Shown piece after piece: positions 48,952 through 58,602 of a DNA stretch of 64,000 nt. This DNA is from Marinobacterium marinum. Lineage in GTDB: Bacteria; Pseudomonadota; Gammaproteobacteria; Pseudomonadales; Balneatricaceae. The stretch is from NCBI RefSeq assembly GCF_013868415.1, contig NZ_JACEMT010000055.1, positions 1 through 64,000 on the forward strand, written 5' to 3'. The first letter of the stretch is position 1. Each line of letters starts with the position of its first letter. The notes under the pieces were generated by a model. It worked only from the letters and a program-made list of their open reading frames with translations, was not told the DNA's origin and ran no database searches. Position numbers and translations under genes: made by a program.

Positions 48952-50967
48952 ATGAGCAAACTCAATCCCCGCCAGCGTGAAGCGGTGCACTATATCGGCG
49001 GTCCCTTGCTGGTACTGGCCGGGGCCGGTTCGGGCAAGACCAGCGTTATTACGCGCAAAATTGCCTGGATGGTACGTGAAGCCGGATTCGAAGCGCGGCG
49101 GATTGCGGCGGTGACTTTCACCAACAAGGCGGCGCGTGAAATGAAGGAACGTGTCGGCCAGTTGCTCAGCGGGCAGGAGAGCCGCGGTCTGACCGTTTCG
49201 ACCTTCCATACCCTGGGGTTGTCGATCATTCGTCGAGAGCGCAAGCATCTGGGGCTGAAAACGGGGTTCTCGCTGTTTGATGATCAGGACACCAAGGCGT
49301 TGTTGCGAGACCTGATGCTGCAGAACGACGAAGATGCCGACAAGGTCAACGATATTCAACACCATATATCCAACTGGAAAAACGATATGGTGACGCCTGA
49401 TCAGGCGCTGGCAGGTGCCGAGCTGCCCGAAGATATTCTGGCGGCCCGGGTCTATGACGCGTACAACAGCCACCTGAGGGCCTATAACGCGGTCGATTTC
49501 GATGACTTGATTCTGCTGCCTGTGCAGTTGTTTCAGGAGGCCCCGGATGTGTTGGAACGCTGGCAGCGTCGCATCCAGTATCTGCTGGTGGACGAGTATC
49601 AGGATACCAACCTGTCGCAATATCGGCTGGTGCGCCAGTTGGTGGGGCACCGTGGCGGTCTGACGGTGGTCGGGGACGATGATCAGTCGATCTATGCCTG
49701 GCGTGGTGCCCGACCGGAAAACCTGGCGCAGTTGCAGGTTGATTTCCCCAGTCTCAAGGTCGTCAAGCTGGAACAGAACTACCGTTCCACCAGTCGCATC
49801 CTCAAGGCAGCCAATACCTTGATTGCCAATAATCCGCACGTATTCGAGAAGACGCTCTGGAGTGAAATGGGTTACGGTGAGCCGCTGCGCGTCATTCATG
49901 CGCGCAATGATGATGCCGAAGCCGAGCGGGTCGCGACCGAGATCCTGGATCGTCACCTGCGGCAGCGGATCGCCTTTCGCGATTTTGCCATTCTGTACCG
50001 CGGCAACCACCAGGCGCGCCTGGTGGAGATGAAACTGCAGAGTTACCAGATTCCCTACAAACTCAGTGGCGGAACCTCCTTTTTTGCGCGAGCCGAGATC
50101 AAGGATCTGATGAGTTACCTGAAGGTGCTGATCAATCGAGACGATGACAACGCCTTCCTGCGTATTATCAACCTGCCGCGTCGAGAGATCGGGCCCAGTA
50201 CCCTGCACCGTTTGGGCGAGTATGCGTCCGGGCGCGAAATCAGCCTGTTCCAAGCCTGTGGCGAGTTGGGGCTGGAGCAGGTTCTGCCTGCACAGGGAGT
50301 GGACCGGCTGCGCCGTTTCTGTGCCATGATCGACCGTCTCTATACACGTTGCCGCGACGGCGATCCTATTGCGGCCATTCATGAGCTGATTGACGACATC
50401 GATTATTCCGGCTGGATTCGTCAGAACGCGTCCAGCGAGGTGGTGGCTGAAAAGCGCATGCAGAATGTCTACTTTCTGATCGAATCGCTGCAGTCCACTC
50501 TGGCGCGTCTGCAGGAAGAAGACGAGGGGGCCGGGATCGAGGATGCTATCGCCCGCCTGGTCCTGCTCGACATGCTGAATCGACAGGACGAGGATGATGA
50601 CGCCGACCGGGTTCAGTTGATGACCCTGCATGCCTCCAAGGGGCTGGAATTTCCTCATGTCTTTCTGCTGGGGATGGAGGAGGAGCTGCTGCCGCATCGT
50701 AACAGCATCGAAATGGATACCATTGAGGAAGAGCGTCGGCTGGCTTATGTGGGCATTACCCGAGCAAAGGAAACCCTGACCATGGTACTGGCCAAGCAGC
50801 GTCGCCAGTTTGGTGAATGGCAGGAGTGTACGCCAAGCCGTTTTCTGGACGAGTTGCCGGCGGAAGATGTCGAGCATGAAGGCCGGGGGGAAGCCCGACC
50901 GGAGCAGAACCGTGCCCGTGGCCGGGCAACGCTGAACAGTCTCAAGGGCATGTTTGATGATTTCTGA
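48952..50967 (+). CDS. rep: ATP-dependent DNA helicase Rep
   Basis: SF1A 3'-5' helicase that travels with the replisome and removes protein blocks. The 671-residue protein has Walker A GAGSGKTSV (24-32), FTNKAAREMKERV, LLVDEYQDTNLSQY, VVGDDDQSIYAWRGA (motif III) and QLMTLHASKGLEF. The length and ending distinguish it from UvrD, which is around 720-730 residues. In E. coli rep is also a single gene. No SOS box upstream. Confidence 0.95.
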   Translation: MSKLNPRQREAVHYIGGPLLVLAGAGSGKTSVITRKIAWMVREAGFEARRIAAVTFTNKAAREMKERVGQLLSGQESRGLTVSTFHTLGLSIIRRERKHLGLKTGFSLFDDQDTKALLRDLMLQNDEDADKVNDIQHHISNWKNDMVTPDQALAGAELPEDILAARVYDAYNSHLRAYNAVDFDDLILLPVQLFQEAPDVLERWQRRIQYLLVDEYQDTNLSQYRLVRQLVGHRGGLTVVGDDDQSIYAWRGARPENLAQLQVDFPSLKVVKLEQNYRSTSRILKAANTLIANNPHVFEKTLWSEMGYGEPLRVIHARNDDAEAERVATEILDRHLRQRIAFRDFAILYRGNHQARLVEMKLQSYQIPYKLSGGTSFFARAEIKDLMSYLKVLINRDDDNAFLRIINLPRREIGPSTLHRLGEYASGREISLFQACGELGLEQVLPAQGVDRLRRFCAMIDRLYTRCRDGDPIAAIHELIDDIDYSGWIRQNASSEVVAEKRMQNVYFLIESLQSTLARLQEEDEGAGIEDAIARLVLLDMLNRQDEDDDADRVQLMTLHASKGLEFPHVFLLGMEEELLPHRNSIEMDTIEEERRLAYVGITRAKETLTMVLAKQRRQFGEWQECTPSRFLDELPAEDVEHEGRGEARPEQNRARGRATLNSLKGMFDDF

Positions 50968-51046
50968 GCGTTGTTTGTCATGACTACAGCTTAGACTGGC
51001 AAAACCGTACAATAGATGCACAGATACCAAGGTGGAGAAATTTCCC

Positions 51047-51652
51047 ATGACTGAACTGCTGAACATAGAGCCTGAGCTGGAGACCCTCGAGCCCTGGCAG
51101 CTGACAGCCTTCTCGGCAGCGCTGACCGAGCGTATGTTCCCCAATTTCGCGCTCTTTGCACGTTTGGTCGAGTTCGGTGATGCTGCCAAGCTGCGCCAGA
51201 TTCTGGATGGGGTCTGGGACAGCCTGGCGGGCACTGGAGCCAAAATGAATTTCGAGGTACAGCTGGATGCCGTTGAGGCCAACATGCCGGACCTGGACGA
51301 ATATGACATGTACGGGGCCTGGCCTGCGCTGGATGCCGTTGTCGCACTCAATGCCACCTTGAACTGCATTCTGGAAAAGGATCTGTCGGTTGCCGCCAGC
51401 ATCGGGCAGCTGTCGCGGGAATGTGTGGCCACGTTCCTGGAAGTGACGCAGGGTGACGATCAGATGTCAGACGAAGAGCTGGTCAAGCTGATCAACCTGC
51501 ATGAGCTGATGCAGGCGGAGGATGCCTTCCGTGACGAAGTGCTGGAGCGCCTGCGCGGTCAAAAGCATGCCAATCCGGACTTTATTGCCTCCCTGCGCGG
51601 CCTGGCGCGTAACGAGGGAGTCAGCAATATCGGTATCAGTGACGAAGAGTGA
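51047..51652 (+). CDS. yjaG: DUF416 family protein YjaG-like
   Basis: A 201-residue soluble, largely helical protein of the DUF416/YjaG family, function unknown. It has LEPWQLTAFSAALTERMFPN at the start, AEFGDAAKLRQILDGVW-like middle helices, and DEYDMYGAWPALDAVVAL, the most conserved part. The ATG at 51047 has GGTGGAG nine bases upstream. A TACAAT at 51008 could be its -10. The next small gene begins at its stop, so they may form one unit. Confidence 0.85.
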   Translation: MTELLNIEPELETLEPWQLTAFSAALTERMFPNFALFARLVEFGDAAKLRQILDGVWDSLAGTGAKMNFEVQLDAVEANMPDLDEYDMYGAWPALDAVVALNATLNCILEKDLSVAASIGQLSRECVATFLEVTQGDDQMSDEELVKLINLHELMQAEDAFRDEVLERLRGQKHANPDFIASLRGLARNEGVSNIGISDEE

Positions 51653-51654
51653 AC

Positions 51655-51915
51655 ATGTTGCGTGCAGGATTGATTTTGTTGGTAGTGCCGGCCGTGTTGC
51701 TGATGGCGGGGTACATGTACGATCTGTCGCTGGCCGACGCCTGCCTGGAGCAGGGCGGCTCCTGGGACTACTTGGCGGTACAGTGTGACGTGGCCGAGGC
51801 CAAGCATCCGTTTGTGCCCTTTATGGTGCGCCACCCGCTGTGGGTGAATGGTGGCATGCTGCTGTCGGTGGTCGGCCTGCTGCTATGTATCGCTGGATTG
51901 TACCGCCGTCGTTGA
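51655..51915 (+). CDS. small membrane protein of unknown function
   Basis: An 86-residue protein with two hydrophobic helices: 3-22 (GLILLVVPAVLLMAGYMYD) and about 63-83 (NGGMLLSVVGLLLCIAGLY). The loop between them has two cysteines (ACLEQGGSWDYLAVQCD) that could form a disulfide if periplasmic. The ATG is two bases after the yjaG stop; a GTG overlapping the stop is an alternative. I do not recognise the family. Codon use matches the neighbours, and tight spacing with yjaG and the next gene argues that it is real. Confidence 0.7.
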   Translation: MLRAGLILLVVPAVLLMAGYMYDLSLADACLEQGGSWDYLAVQCDVAEAKHPFVPFMVRHPLWVNGGMLLSVVGLLLCIAGLYRRR

Positions 51916-51930
51916 GTAACGGAGTTCCTG

Positions 51931-52413
51931 ATGTTGAAAAAAACGATTCTGGCCCTGGTTTTGTTGCCGGTGCTGGTGTTCCTGTTTCTGTGGCAGGTGC
52001 AGCCTGCCTGGTGGCAGGCTGCCAAGAGTGAGTGGCTGGCCGATTTCAATGCCGAACGGGCCGAACAGGCGGCCCAGTGGCGCGATCGAGGTCTGACCTT
52101 TGGCCGTGGCAATGGACAGACGGCCTGTCTGGAAAAGGCCCTGGGCGATTTTGATGGTTGTACCGGTTTCGAATGCACGGTGAACCACGGACGTTTCCTG
52201 AAGGCCTGTCTGGAAACCGCCGAACCGGATGAAGGGTTTTGCGAGGAGGTGCCGGCATTTCGTGAGGAGCCGACCGAAGACGACAAGACCTGGGCCAAGC
52301 ACGCCTGTTGGGAGCGGGACATTCGCGGCGAAGGCTGTCGTCTGTTGATGCGTCAGCAGCAGCTGTTCTGTAGCGGCGGTATCGAGTCGCCCATCGAGCC
52401 TGCGGCATCCTGA
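51931..52413 (+). CDS. hypothetical protein, membrane-anchored, cysteine-rich
   Basis: A 160-residue protein with one N-terminal hydrophobic helix (about 5-24) that is either a signal anchor or an uncleaved signal, followed by a hydrophilic region with many cysteines (ACLEKALGDFDGC, FECTVNHGRFLKAC, FCEEV, ACWERD, GCRLLM and FCSGG). Such spacing suggests disulfides in the periplasm. I do not recognise the family. GGAG lies seven bases before the ATG, and the gap to the preceding small gene is 15 bases. Confidence 0.75.
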   Translation: MLKKTILALVLLPVLVFLFLWQVQPAWWQAAKSEWLADFNAERAEQAAQWRDRGLTFGRGNGQTACLEKALGDFDGCTGFECTVNHGRFLKACLETAEPDEGFCEEVPAFREEPTEDDKTWAKHACWERDIRGEGCRLLMRQQQLFCSGGIESPIEPAAS

Positions 52414-52462
52414 TTCGGCTGCCGTGGTGCGCTTTCGATAACCCCTGTTGCAAGGAAAGTTG

Positions 52463-53242
52463 ATGAAAGGTAACCCTGTTCGCGGTGCCGGCTATCTGCT
52501 GCGTGGTGCCGCCATGTTGCCTCAGCCGGGCCTCCGCCATTTTGTGCTGGTGCCGTTGCTGGTCAATGTGCTGCTGTTTATTGGAGCTATCTGGCTGCTG
52601 GTGGGGCAATTCACGGTATGGGTTGATTATTGGCTGAGCTTTCTGCCTGAATGGGCCGATTTTCTGGCCTGGTTTTTCTGGCCGCTGTTTGCGTTACTGG
52701 TGCTGGTAACGGTCTATTACGGCTTCAGCATCATTGCCAACCTGATCGCAGCGCCCTTTAACGGGTTTTTGGCCGAAAAAGTCGAAAAACAGCTGCGTGG
52801 CGATGTAGTGATGGATGAAGGCTGGGGTGCGGTGCTGGCCATGATTCCGCGGGCACTGCAGCGTGAACTGCATAAACTGGCCTATTATTTGCCGCGCTTT
52901 TTGCTGATTCTGGTGGTGACCTTCATTCCGGGCGTGAATCTGGTGGCCCCGCTGCTTTGGTTCCTGTTCGGTGCCTGGATGATGTCGATCCAGTACTGTG
53001 ACTATCCGATGGACAACAACAAGGTCAGCTTTCATCAGATGAAACAGCTGATGAAAGCGCGTCGAGTGACGTCGATCGGTTTTGGCGGGCTGGTACAGCT
53101 GGGAATGCTGGTACCGATTGTCAATCTGATCCTGATGCCCGCCGCCGTGGTTGGCGCGACCATCTTCTGGGTGGAAGAGTACGCCGGCGAAGCGAAAGGC
53201 ATTCAGGAAGCGCAGCCCGTCAGCTTGCCTCCACACCCCTGA
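52463..53242 (+). CDS. cysZ: sulfate transporter CysZ
   Basis: Inner-membrane sulfate permease used for assimilation. The 259-residue protein has several hydrophobic helices, with GAGYLLRGAAMLPQPGLRHF at the start and the ending WFLFGAWMMSIQYCDYPMDN, followed by SFHQMKQLMKARR, characteristic of CysZ/EI24. The start at 52463 has AAGGAA ten bases upstream. It runs convergent into phoR, overlapping its end by 23 bases. No cys operon genes adjoin. Confidence 0.93.
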   Translation: MKGNPVRGAGYLLRGAAMLPQPGLRHFVLVPLLVNVLLFIGAIWLLVGQFTVWVDYWLSFLPEWADFLAWFFWPLFALLVLVTVYYGFSIIANLIAAPFNGFLAEKVEKQLRGDVVMDEGWGAVLAMIPRALQRELHKLAYYLPRFLLILVVTFIPGVNLVAPLLWFLFGAWMMSIQYCDYPMDNNKVSFHQMKQLMKARRVTSIGFGGLVQLGMLVPIVNLILMPAAVVGATIFWVEEYAGEAKGIQEAQPVSLPPHP

Positions 53243-54527
53243 CGGGGACGACCATATCCGGCGGGAAGTGGCAGGTAAAGGTGCTGCCCTTGCCGGGGGT
53301 GCTGTCGATGCTGATGTGTGCATAGTGGCGCACCAGGACGTGCTTGACGATGGCCAGGCCCAGTCCGGTGCCGCCGCTGGCGGATGAGCGGCTCTCGTCA
53401 ATACGGTAAAAGCGTTCGGTCAGACGCGGGATGTGCATGGCCTCAATGCCGATACCGTCATCGCTCACCGAGAAATGCCCGCCCTTGTGGTCAACCTGCC
53501 AGCGCAGCGTAATAGTGCCGTTATCCGGCGTATAGCGCACTGCATTGAACACCAGGTTGGAAAAGGCGCTCTGCAGTTCCCCGGCCTGCCCCAGCAGATC
53601 GTAGTCGGTATCGATTGCCAGTTCGAAGCGGTGGCCCCGACCGGTGGCCAGTGCTTCGGCATCCTCATGAATGCGCCGAATCAGGTCCTGAATCAGGATC
53701 GGGTGTTCGTCGCTGATGTGTTGACTGGCTTCCAGTCGTGACAACAGCAGCAGGTCGGTGACCAGTCCTTCCATGCGGCGTGCCTGCTGCTGCATCTGTT
53801 CCAGGCCGCGCTGCAGCGGCCGTGGCAGCTCCTGATCGAGGAAGGTTTCCAGATAGCCGCGAATCACGGTCAGCGGTGTGCGCAGCTCATGGGAAGCGTT
53901 GGCGACAAAGTCCTGACGGGTATGCTCAAGGCGCACGATACGGGTGATGTCACGTGCGACCAACAGCAGGTCGGCTTCGCCGAACTTGGTGAGCTGGTAC
54001 TGCAACTGCAGGTCGCTGTTGACCGGTGATGGCAGTTCCAGCGGCTCCTGGTAGTGTCCCTTGCGGAAGTAACGCACAAAACGTGGGTCGCGCAGCAGGT
54101 TGATCAACGGCTTGCCCCGATCGGAGGTGGCCTTCAACCCCAGCAGGCGGTCGGCGGCACGGTTCCACCACTCCAGGTTGTTGTGACTGTCGATGATGAC
54201 GATGGCATCACTGAGAGCGGCCGACGATTGCTGAAAGCGGGAAATAATACCGCGCAGGTACTGTTCGCGGGCACGGCTGCGCTTTTGCATGCGTGACATT
54301 TCATCGAACAGCTCGCCCCAGGCTCCGCTGGCTTCGGGAGGCTCGGAGCCGTCTTCGCGCTGCAGCCAGTCAAATAGCCGGTTGAATTGCCGGATATGTT
54401 TGAAGCCCCAGATCAGCAAGCCGATATTCAGTCCGACCATGGCGTGGTCGAACAGCATGCCGATCAGTAATCCGGCGGCTGCCAGAGCCACCAGGCTGGT
54501 AATCAGGGCGTGTCGCGATAGCTGCAT
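53220..54527 (-). CDS. phoR: phosphate-regulon sensor kinase PhoR
   Basis: Membrane histidine kinase that works with the Pst-PhoU complex and phosphorylates PhoB when phosphate is scarce. The 435-residue protein has two N-terminal hydrophobic helices (about 8-27 and 30-45), a charged linker, a PAS domain (about 100-200), HisKA with ASHELRTPLTVIRGYLE (His near 218) and the ATPase domain with NAVRYTP, DDGIGI and GTGLGLAIVKH. phoR lies 46 bases downstream of phoB. At the 3' end it overlaps cysZ (convergent). Confidence 0.95.
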   Translation of the reverse strand: MQLSRHALITSLVALAAAGLLIGMLFDHAMVGLNIGLLIWGFKHIRQFNRLFDWLQREDGSEPPEASGAWGELFDEMSRMQKRSRAREQYLRGIISRFQQSSAALSDAIVIIDSHNNLEWWNRAADRLLGLKATSDRGKPLINLLRDPRFVRYFRKGHYQEPLELPSPVNSDLQLQYQLTKFGEADLLLVARDITRIVRLEHTRQDFVANASHELRTPLTVIRGYLETFLDQELPRPLQRGLEQMQQQARRMEGLVTDLLLLSRLEASQHISDEHPILIQDLIRRIHEDAEALATGRGHRFELAIDTDYDLLGQAGELQSAFSNLVFNAVRYTPDNGTITLRWQVDHKGGHFSVSDDGIGIEAMHIPRLTERFYRIDESRSSASGGTGLGLAIVKHVLVRHYAHISIDSTPGKGSTFTCHFPPDMVVPVRGVEAS

Positions 54528-54573
54528 CCAAAGACTCCATCCTGTGGTCGATCATGTGGCAAAGGGTTGTTGA

Positions 54574-55269
54574 TCAGGCAACCTGGGCAGAAAAACGGTA
54601 GCCGGTGCCGCGCACGGTCTGGACCAGATAGTCATGGCGTTCACCCAGCGCCTTGCGCAGACGGCGGATGTGGACATCCACGGTGCGTTCTTCCACGTAG
54701 ACATTGCCGCCCCATACCATGTCCAGCAGCTGGCTGCGCGAGTAGGCGCGGTCCGGGTGTGTCATGAAAAACTGCAGCAAACGGAACTCGGTAGGCCCCA
54801 GATCAACCGGCTGCCCGTCGGCGGTTACGCGGTGTGAAACCGGGTCCAGGGTCAGGCCGTCAACGGTGACCGGTTCTTCCACGCCCTTGGGTGTCGTGCG
54901 GCGCAGTACGGCCTTCAGGCGTGCGACCAGCTCGCGAGGAGAAAACGGCTTGGTGATATAGTCGTCAACACCCGTCTCCAGCCCCTTGATCTTGTTATCC
55001 TCATCGGTTTTGGCGGTGAGCATGATGATCGGGATATCGGCGGTCACTTCTTCCTTGCGCAGGCGGCGGGCGAACTCGATACCGCTGGTGCCGGGCATCA
55101 TCCAGTCCAGCAGGACCATATCGGGCTTGTTGTCCACGATCTGGGCATGTGCATCCTGAGCGTTGTCGGCTTCGCTGCACTCGTAGCCGGCCATTTCCAG
55201 GGCGACGGCGATCATTTCACGGATCGGTGCTTCGTCGTCGACGATCAGCACACGTTTGGATGCAGACAT
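54574..55269 (-). CDS. phoB: phosphate-regulon response regulator PhoB
   Basis: A 231-residue OmpR-type regulator: receiver domain with [14 protein letters not shown] near the start, phosphoacceptor in [13 protein letters not shown] and the lysine in [11 protein letters not shown], then a winged helix with [13 protein letters not shown] and [14 protein letters not shown]. These are the PhoB variants of the motifs, and the pairing with phoR settles the identity. The start at 55269 (MSASKRV) is chosen over an ATG at 55284 by family length. A PhoB-like box lies about 55 bases upstream, suggesting autoactivation. ubiA lies upstream. Confidence 0.96.
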   Translation of the reverse strand: MSASKRVLIVDDEAPIREMIAVALEMAGYECSEADNAQDAHAQIVDNKPDMVLLDWMMPGTSGIEFARRLRKEEVTADIPIIMLTAKTDEDNKIKGLETGVDDYITKPFSPRELVARLKAVLRRTTPKGVEEPVTVDGLTLDPVSHRVTADGQPVDLGPTEFRLLQFFMTHPDRAYSRSQLLDMVWGGNVYVEERTVDVHIRRLRKALGERHDYLVQTVRGTGYRFSAQVA

Positions 55270-55324
55270 CGTTTTCTGCCTCATCTACAGGTGTTATCGG
55301 AGGCCACTATTACAAGACGTTTTC

Positions 55325-55342
55325 GTTACACTAATATGACAT
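55325..55342 (-). promoter_or_regulatory. PhoB box upstream of phoB
   Basis: On the minus strand ATGTCAT, ATTA and GTGTAAC are two units with an 11-bp period; the second unit is imperfect. The -10-like TAATAG lies at 55307-55312, 12 bp downstream. Confidence 0.6.
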
Positions 55343-55392
55343 AGTCTTTGGTAAATCGGTATCCGCCTGAAAAACCCATTCTTTTCCTGATC

Positions 55393-56274
55393 TTATATGC
55401 TGGTATAGTCCAGAATGATGGCGATGAGCACTGCCAGCTCGGCATAGTGGTTATTGAGAAAGGCCTGGAAGCAGGGCATGCGTTCCCGGTTGCGGATCAG
55501 CCACTGCTGGTAGATGAAAAAGCCCAGCGCGGCCAGCAGGCCCAGATGGAACCAGAGGCCCAGCTGTTCCAGCTGGCCAACCCCGACCAGAATGCCCAGA
55601 GCTCCCAACTGCAGCAGGGCAACCATCAGCCGGTCGTGACGACCGAAGAGTACAGCGGTGGACTTGACGCCGATTTTCAGGTCGTCGTCGCGGTCGACCA
55701 TGGCGTACTGGGTATCATAGGCCACGGTCCACAACAGCTTGGCGGCATAGAGCAGCCAGGCAGTGAGTGGCACTTGTTCCTGGACGGCGGTAAAGGCCAT
55801 GGGGATAGCCCAGCCGAAGGCGGCGCCCAGAACCAGCTGGGGCAGGTGGGTATAGCGCTTCATGAACGGATAGATGAACGCCAGTGCCAACCCGCCGAAT
55901 GACATCAGAATGGTCATCGTATTGGTCAGCAGCACCAGCAGGAAGGACACCAGCATCAGCCCGACAAACAGGCCCAGTGCCTCGCGTTCGCTCACCCGGC
56001 CCGAGGGCAAGGGGCGCTGGTAGGTGCGCTCGACATGGCCGTCGATATGGCGGTCGGCATAGTCGTTGATGACGCATCCGGCAGAGCGGGTCAAAAACAC
56101 GCCCAGGCTGAAAACCAGCAACAGGTCGAGCGAGGGCATACCCTCGGCTGCGATCCAGAGCGCCCAGAGTGTTGGCCAGAGCAACAGATAGGTACCGATC
56201 GGCTTGTCGGCACGCATCAGTTGAATGTAGGCGGTCAGTCGCTGCTTGAGCGAGGGCGCGGCAGGGGGGTGCAA
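55393..56274 (-). CDS. ubiA: 4-hydroxybenzoate octaprenyltransferase
   Basis: Membrane prenyltransferase of ubiquinone synthesis, attaching the polyprenyl tail to 4-hydroxybenzoate. The 293-residue protein has about eight helices and the two Asp-rich motifs: [15 protein letters not shown] and, later, [30 protein letters not shown] is the strong signature. The start is probably TTG at 56274: AGGAG lies six bases upstream and the resulting length matches E. coli (290). Upstream in-frame ATGs would add about 50 unrelated residues. It follows ubiC by 22 bases. Confidence 0.94.
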   Translation of the reverse strand: MHPPAAPSLKQRLTAYIQLMRADKPIGTYLLLWPTLWALWIAAEGMPSLDLLLVFSLGVFLTRSAGCVINDYADRHIDGHVERTYQRPLPSGRVSEREALGLFVGLMLVSFLLVLLTNTMTILMSFGGLALAFIYPFMKRYTHLPQLVLGAAFGWAIPMAFTAVQEQVPLTAWLLYAAKLLWTVAYDTQYAMVDRDDDLKIGVKSTAVLFGRHDRLMVALLQLGALGILVGVGQLEQLGLWFHLGLLAALGFFIYQQWLIRNRERMPCFQAFLNNHYAELAVLIAIILDYTSI

Positions 56275-56296
56275 AACGGACTCCTGGTAACGAGAT

Positions 56297-56851
56297 TCAT
56301 AGCGGGTATTGTACGTGCTCCATGCCGGGGAGAAAAACCTCACATACCAGCAGGGGCTTGCGATGCAGGCGGAAAACGGAACGTCGTGCCCAATAGCGGC
56401 GGCTGCCGTCGTGCAGGCAGCAGACACGCAGGGGGCTGCGGGTCAGGCTGGGATCACTGAACATCAGTGACCCCAGCGAACGATTGCCCAGCAGGGCAAG
56501 ACGCCGCTCTTGGCCGGTCAGGGTTGCGGCGGGCAGCACCGAGCGGGCATAGACCCAGGGGGCGCCATCACGCCCCAACAGCTCCACTTCGCGAATCAGT
56601 GCGCGCTGGCGCGGCGGCATACCCAGGGCCAGGGCTTCGTCGGCGGAGGGTACTGCCCAGCATTGTGACAGCACGCGCACGGCAAACTCGCCACCGGCGG
56701 CACGGCTCAGGCGTCGGGTCAGCGAGCCGCTGTCCTGCAGCCAGGGACGCCAGTGATGGGGTGCCTTGAAGGCGCCATCGGCGAGGGTCCAGTGTTTGGG
56801 GGTCAATACATTGAGCAGGGCGCTGCGGGCTGACACGACGACCAAGTCCAT
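56297..56851 (-). CDS. ubiC: chorismate lyase
   Basis: Converts chorismate to 4-hydroxybenzoate and pyruvate, the first committed step of ubiquinone synthesis. The 184-residue protein shows [34 protein letters not shown] and the final [23 protein letters not shown] segment, which carries the substrate Arg and Glu. Normal length. It precedes ubiA (the enzyme for the next step), as in E. coli ubiCA. It is separated from phoU by 87 bases containing a hairpin. Confidence 0.93.
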   Translation of the reverse strand: MDLVVVSARSALLNVLTPKHWTLADGAFKAPHHWRPWLQDSGSLTRRLSRAAGGEFAVRVLSQCWAVPSADEALALGMPPRQRALIREVELLGRDGAPWVYARSVLPAATLTGQERRLALLGNRSLGSLMFSDPSLTRSPLRVCCLHDGSRRYWARRSVFRLHRKPLLVCEVFLPGMEHVQYPL

Positions 56852-56891
56852 GAAAGTGGAAAGCCAGAGTGTAGCACCAGGGAGGGGGTGA

Positions 56892-56916
56892 CTGCTGGTG
56901 ATTAAACCACCAGCAG
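56892..56916. terminator. hairpin between phoU and ubiC
   Basis: CTGCTGGTG at 56892-56900 pairs perfectly with CACCAGCAG at 56908-56916 over a seven-base loop. No T tract follows on the minus strand, so termination may be weak or rho-assisted. Confidence 0.4.
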
Positions 56917-56938
56917 CCGTTGAGCGCGAGGCAGAGAA

Positions 56939-57697
56939 TTACTCCTCGTCACCGTCGCTCATTGCAGTGCCGTCGGACTCTTCGCGTACCGCCTGCTTGA
57001 GCTTTTTCAGGCTCTGGTGGCGGACATCGGTACCGCTGACCTGGTAGATCAGGTGCTCGGACAGGTTACGCGCATGGTCGCCGATGCGTTCCAGACTGCG
57101 CAGGGCCCAGATGACGTTCAGTACATTGGAGATGGCACGGGCATCTTCCATCATATAGGTGACCAGAGAGCGCATGGCAGTGCGGTATTCCTGATCCACG
57201 CTCTTGTCCTGTTTGGCCACACGGTAGGCCATCTCTAGGTCGTTGCGGGCGAAGGCGGTCAGGATGTCCTTGACCATGTCGCGCACCAGGTTGCCGATAT
57301 GGCGGACTTCCTGGAAACCGCGCTGGTTGGCGCCACTGTCTGCCAGTTCAATGGCCATTTTACAGATGCGCGTGGCTTCATCGCCAATGCGCTCCAGATC
57401 GGACACGGCACGACTGATCGAAACGATCAGACGCAGGTCGCTGGCGGCCGGCTGACGACGTGCAATGGTGGTGGTGCACTGCTCGTCGATCATCAACTCC
57501 ATGGCATTGGTCTGCTGGTCGATGCGGCGCGACTGTTCGGCCAGCTCCACATCACCGTTCAGCAGGGCTTCCACGGCGTCGGTCACCTGACGCTCCACGA
57601 TGCCGCCCATGGTCAGCATCTGCGTGCGGATTTTCTCCAGCTCTTCGTTGAATTGCTGGGAAATATGGGTCGAGTAATTAGCGTTTTCGAGTTCCAC
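56939..57697 (-). CDS. phoU: phosphate-signalling protein PhoU
   Basis: Negative regulator that links the Pst transporter to PhoR. The protein is all-helical with two PhoU repeats carrying ERIGDEATRICKM (first) and ERIGDHARNLSEHL (second), the metal-binding E/D-rich signature. HISQQFNEELEKIRTQMLTM near the start is family-typical. The GTG at 57697 is preferred because GGAGAAA lies seven bases upstream; a GTG at 57721 is possible. Length is then 252 residues. It follows pstB by about 32 bases. Confidence 0.94.
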   Translation of the reverse strand: MELENANYSTHISQQFNEELEKIRTQMLTMGGIVERQVTDAVEALLNGDVELAEQSRRIDQQTNAMELMIDEQCTTTIARRQPAASDLRLIVSISRAVSDLERIGDEATRICKMAIELADSGANQRGFQEVRHIGNLVRDMVKDILTAFARNDLEMAYRVAKQDKSVDQEYRTAMRSLVTYMMEDARAISNVLNVIWALRSLERIGDHARNLSEHLIYQVSGTDVRHQSLKKLKQAVREESDGTAMSDGDEE

Positions 57698-57729
57698 GAT
57701 CGATTTCTCCGTTGCTGGCACGGGCCATG

Positions 57730-58563
57730 TTAACCGTAACGGCCGGTGATGTAGTCTTCAGTCTGTTTCTTTTCGGGTTTGGTAAACAGCGCATCGGTGG
57801 CACCAAACTCGATCAGATCGCCCATGTACATGAAGGCGGTGTAGTCGGAGACTCGGGCCGCCTGCTGCATGTTGTGGGTGACGATGACGATGGTGAAGTC
57901 ATCCTTGAGCTCGTGGATCAGCTCTTCGATCTTCAGGGTGGAGATCGGGTCCAGTGCAGAGGCCGGCTCGTCCAGCAGCAGCACTTCAGGTTTCACCGCT
58001 ACGGTGCGGGCGATAACCAGACGTTGCTGCTGACCACCGGACATGCCCAGCGCGCTTTCGTGCAGACGGTCCTTGACCTCATCCCAGAGTGCGGCGGAGC
58101 GCAGTGCCCACTCGACGGTTTCGTCGATGACCCGCTTTTTGTTGATCCCCTGAATGCGCAGGCCATAGGCCACGTTTTCATAGATCGACTTGGGGAAGGG
58201 GTTGGGTTTCTGGAATACCATGCCGACGCGGCGACGCAAGTCGGCCACGTTGACGGTACGATCATAGATATTGTCACCGTCCAGCAGCAGCTGGCCGGTG
58301 ATGTTGCAGCTGTCGACCAGGTCATTCATGCGGTTGAAGCAGCGCAGCAGGGTGGACTTGCCACAGCCGGACGGGCCGATGAACGCGGTGACGCGGTTCT
58401 TCGGGATGTCCATGTTGATGCCGTGCAGGGCTTCTTTCTCGCCGTAGCTCAGGCGCAGGTCCTTGACCTGCAGCGTGATCTGCTCATCCGCCAGGTTGAG
58501 GTTGCTCTCGCCGCGCTGCATGGAGGCAATATCGATGGCGTGGGTTTTTACTTCGCTAGTCAT
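57730..58563 (-). CDS. pstB: phosphate ABC transporter ATP-binding protein PstB
   Basis: The 277-residue ATPase has Walker [10 protein letters not shown], the Q-loop [12 protein letters not shown], signature [16 protein letters not shown], Walker [13 protein letters not shown] and the switch His in THNMQQA. Together with RDxNDL-like FNRMNDLV these are PstB hallmarks. A 30-residue N-terminal tail is longer than in E. coli. pstA precedes it by 39 bases and phoU follows. Confidence 0.97.
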   Translation of the reverse strand: MTSEVKTHAIDIASMQRGESNLNLADEQITLQVKDLRLSYGEKEALHGINMDIPKNRVTAFIGPSGCGKSTLLRCFNRMNDLVDSCNITGQLLLDGDNIYDRTVNVADLRRRVGMVFQKPNPFPKSIYENVAYGLRIQGINKKRVIDETVEWALRSAALWDEVKDRLHESALGMSGGQQQRLVIARTVAVKPEVLLLDEPASALDPISTLKIEELIHELKDDFTIVIVTHNMQQAARVSDYTAFMYMGDLIEFGATDALFTKPEKKQTEDYITGRYG

Positions 58564-58602
58564 ATCGGTAAACCTTCAAATTTGTCAGTCGTAAGCGGGC
58601 GA

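Noticed and set aside
48931-51432. Open frame of more than 800 codons on the minus strand
   Set aside because: Antisense to rep and yjaG, both full-length recognised genes; no family similarity seen.
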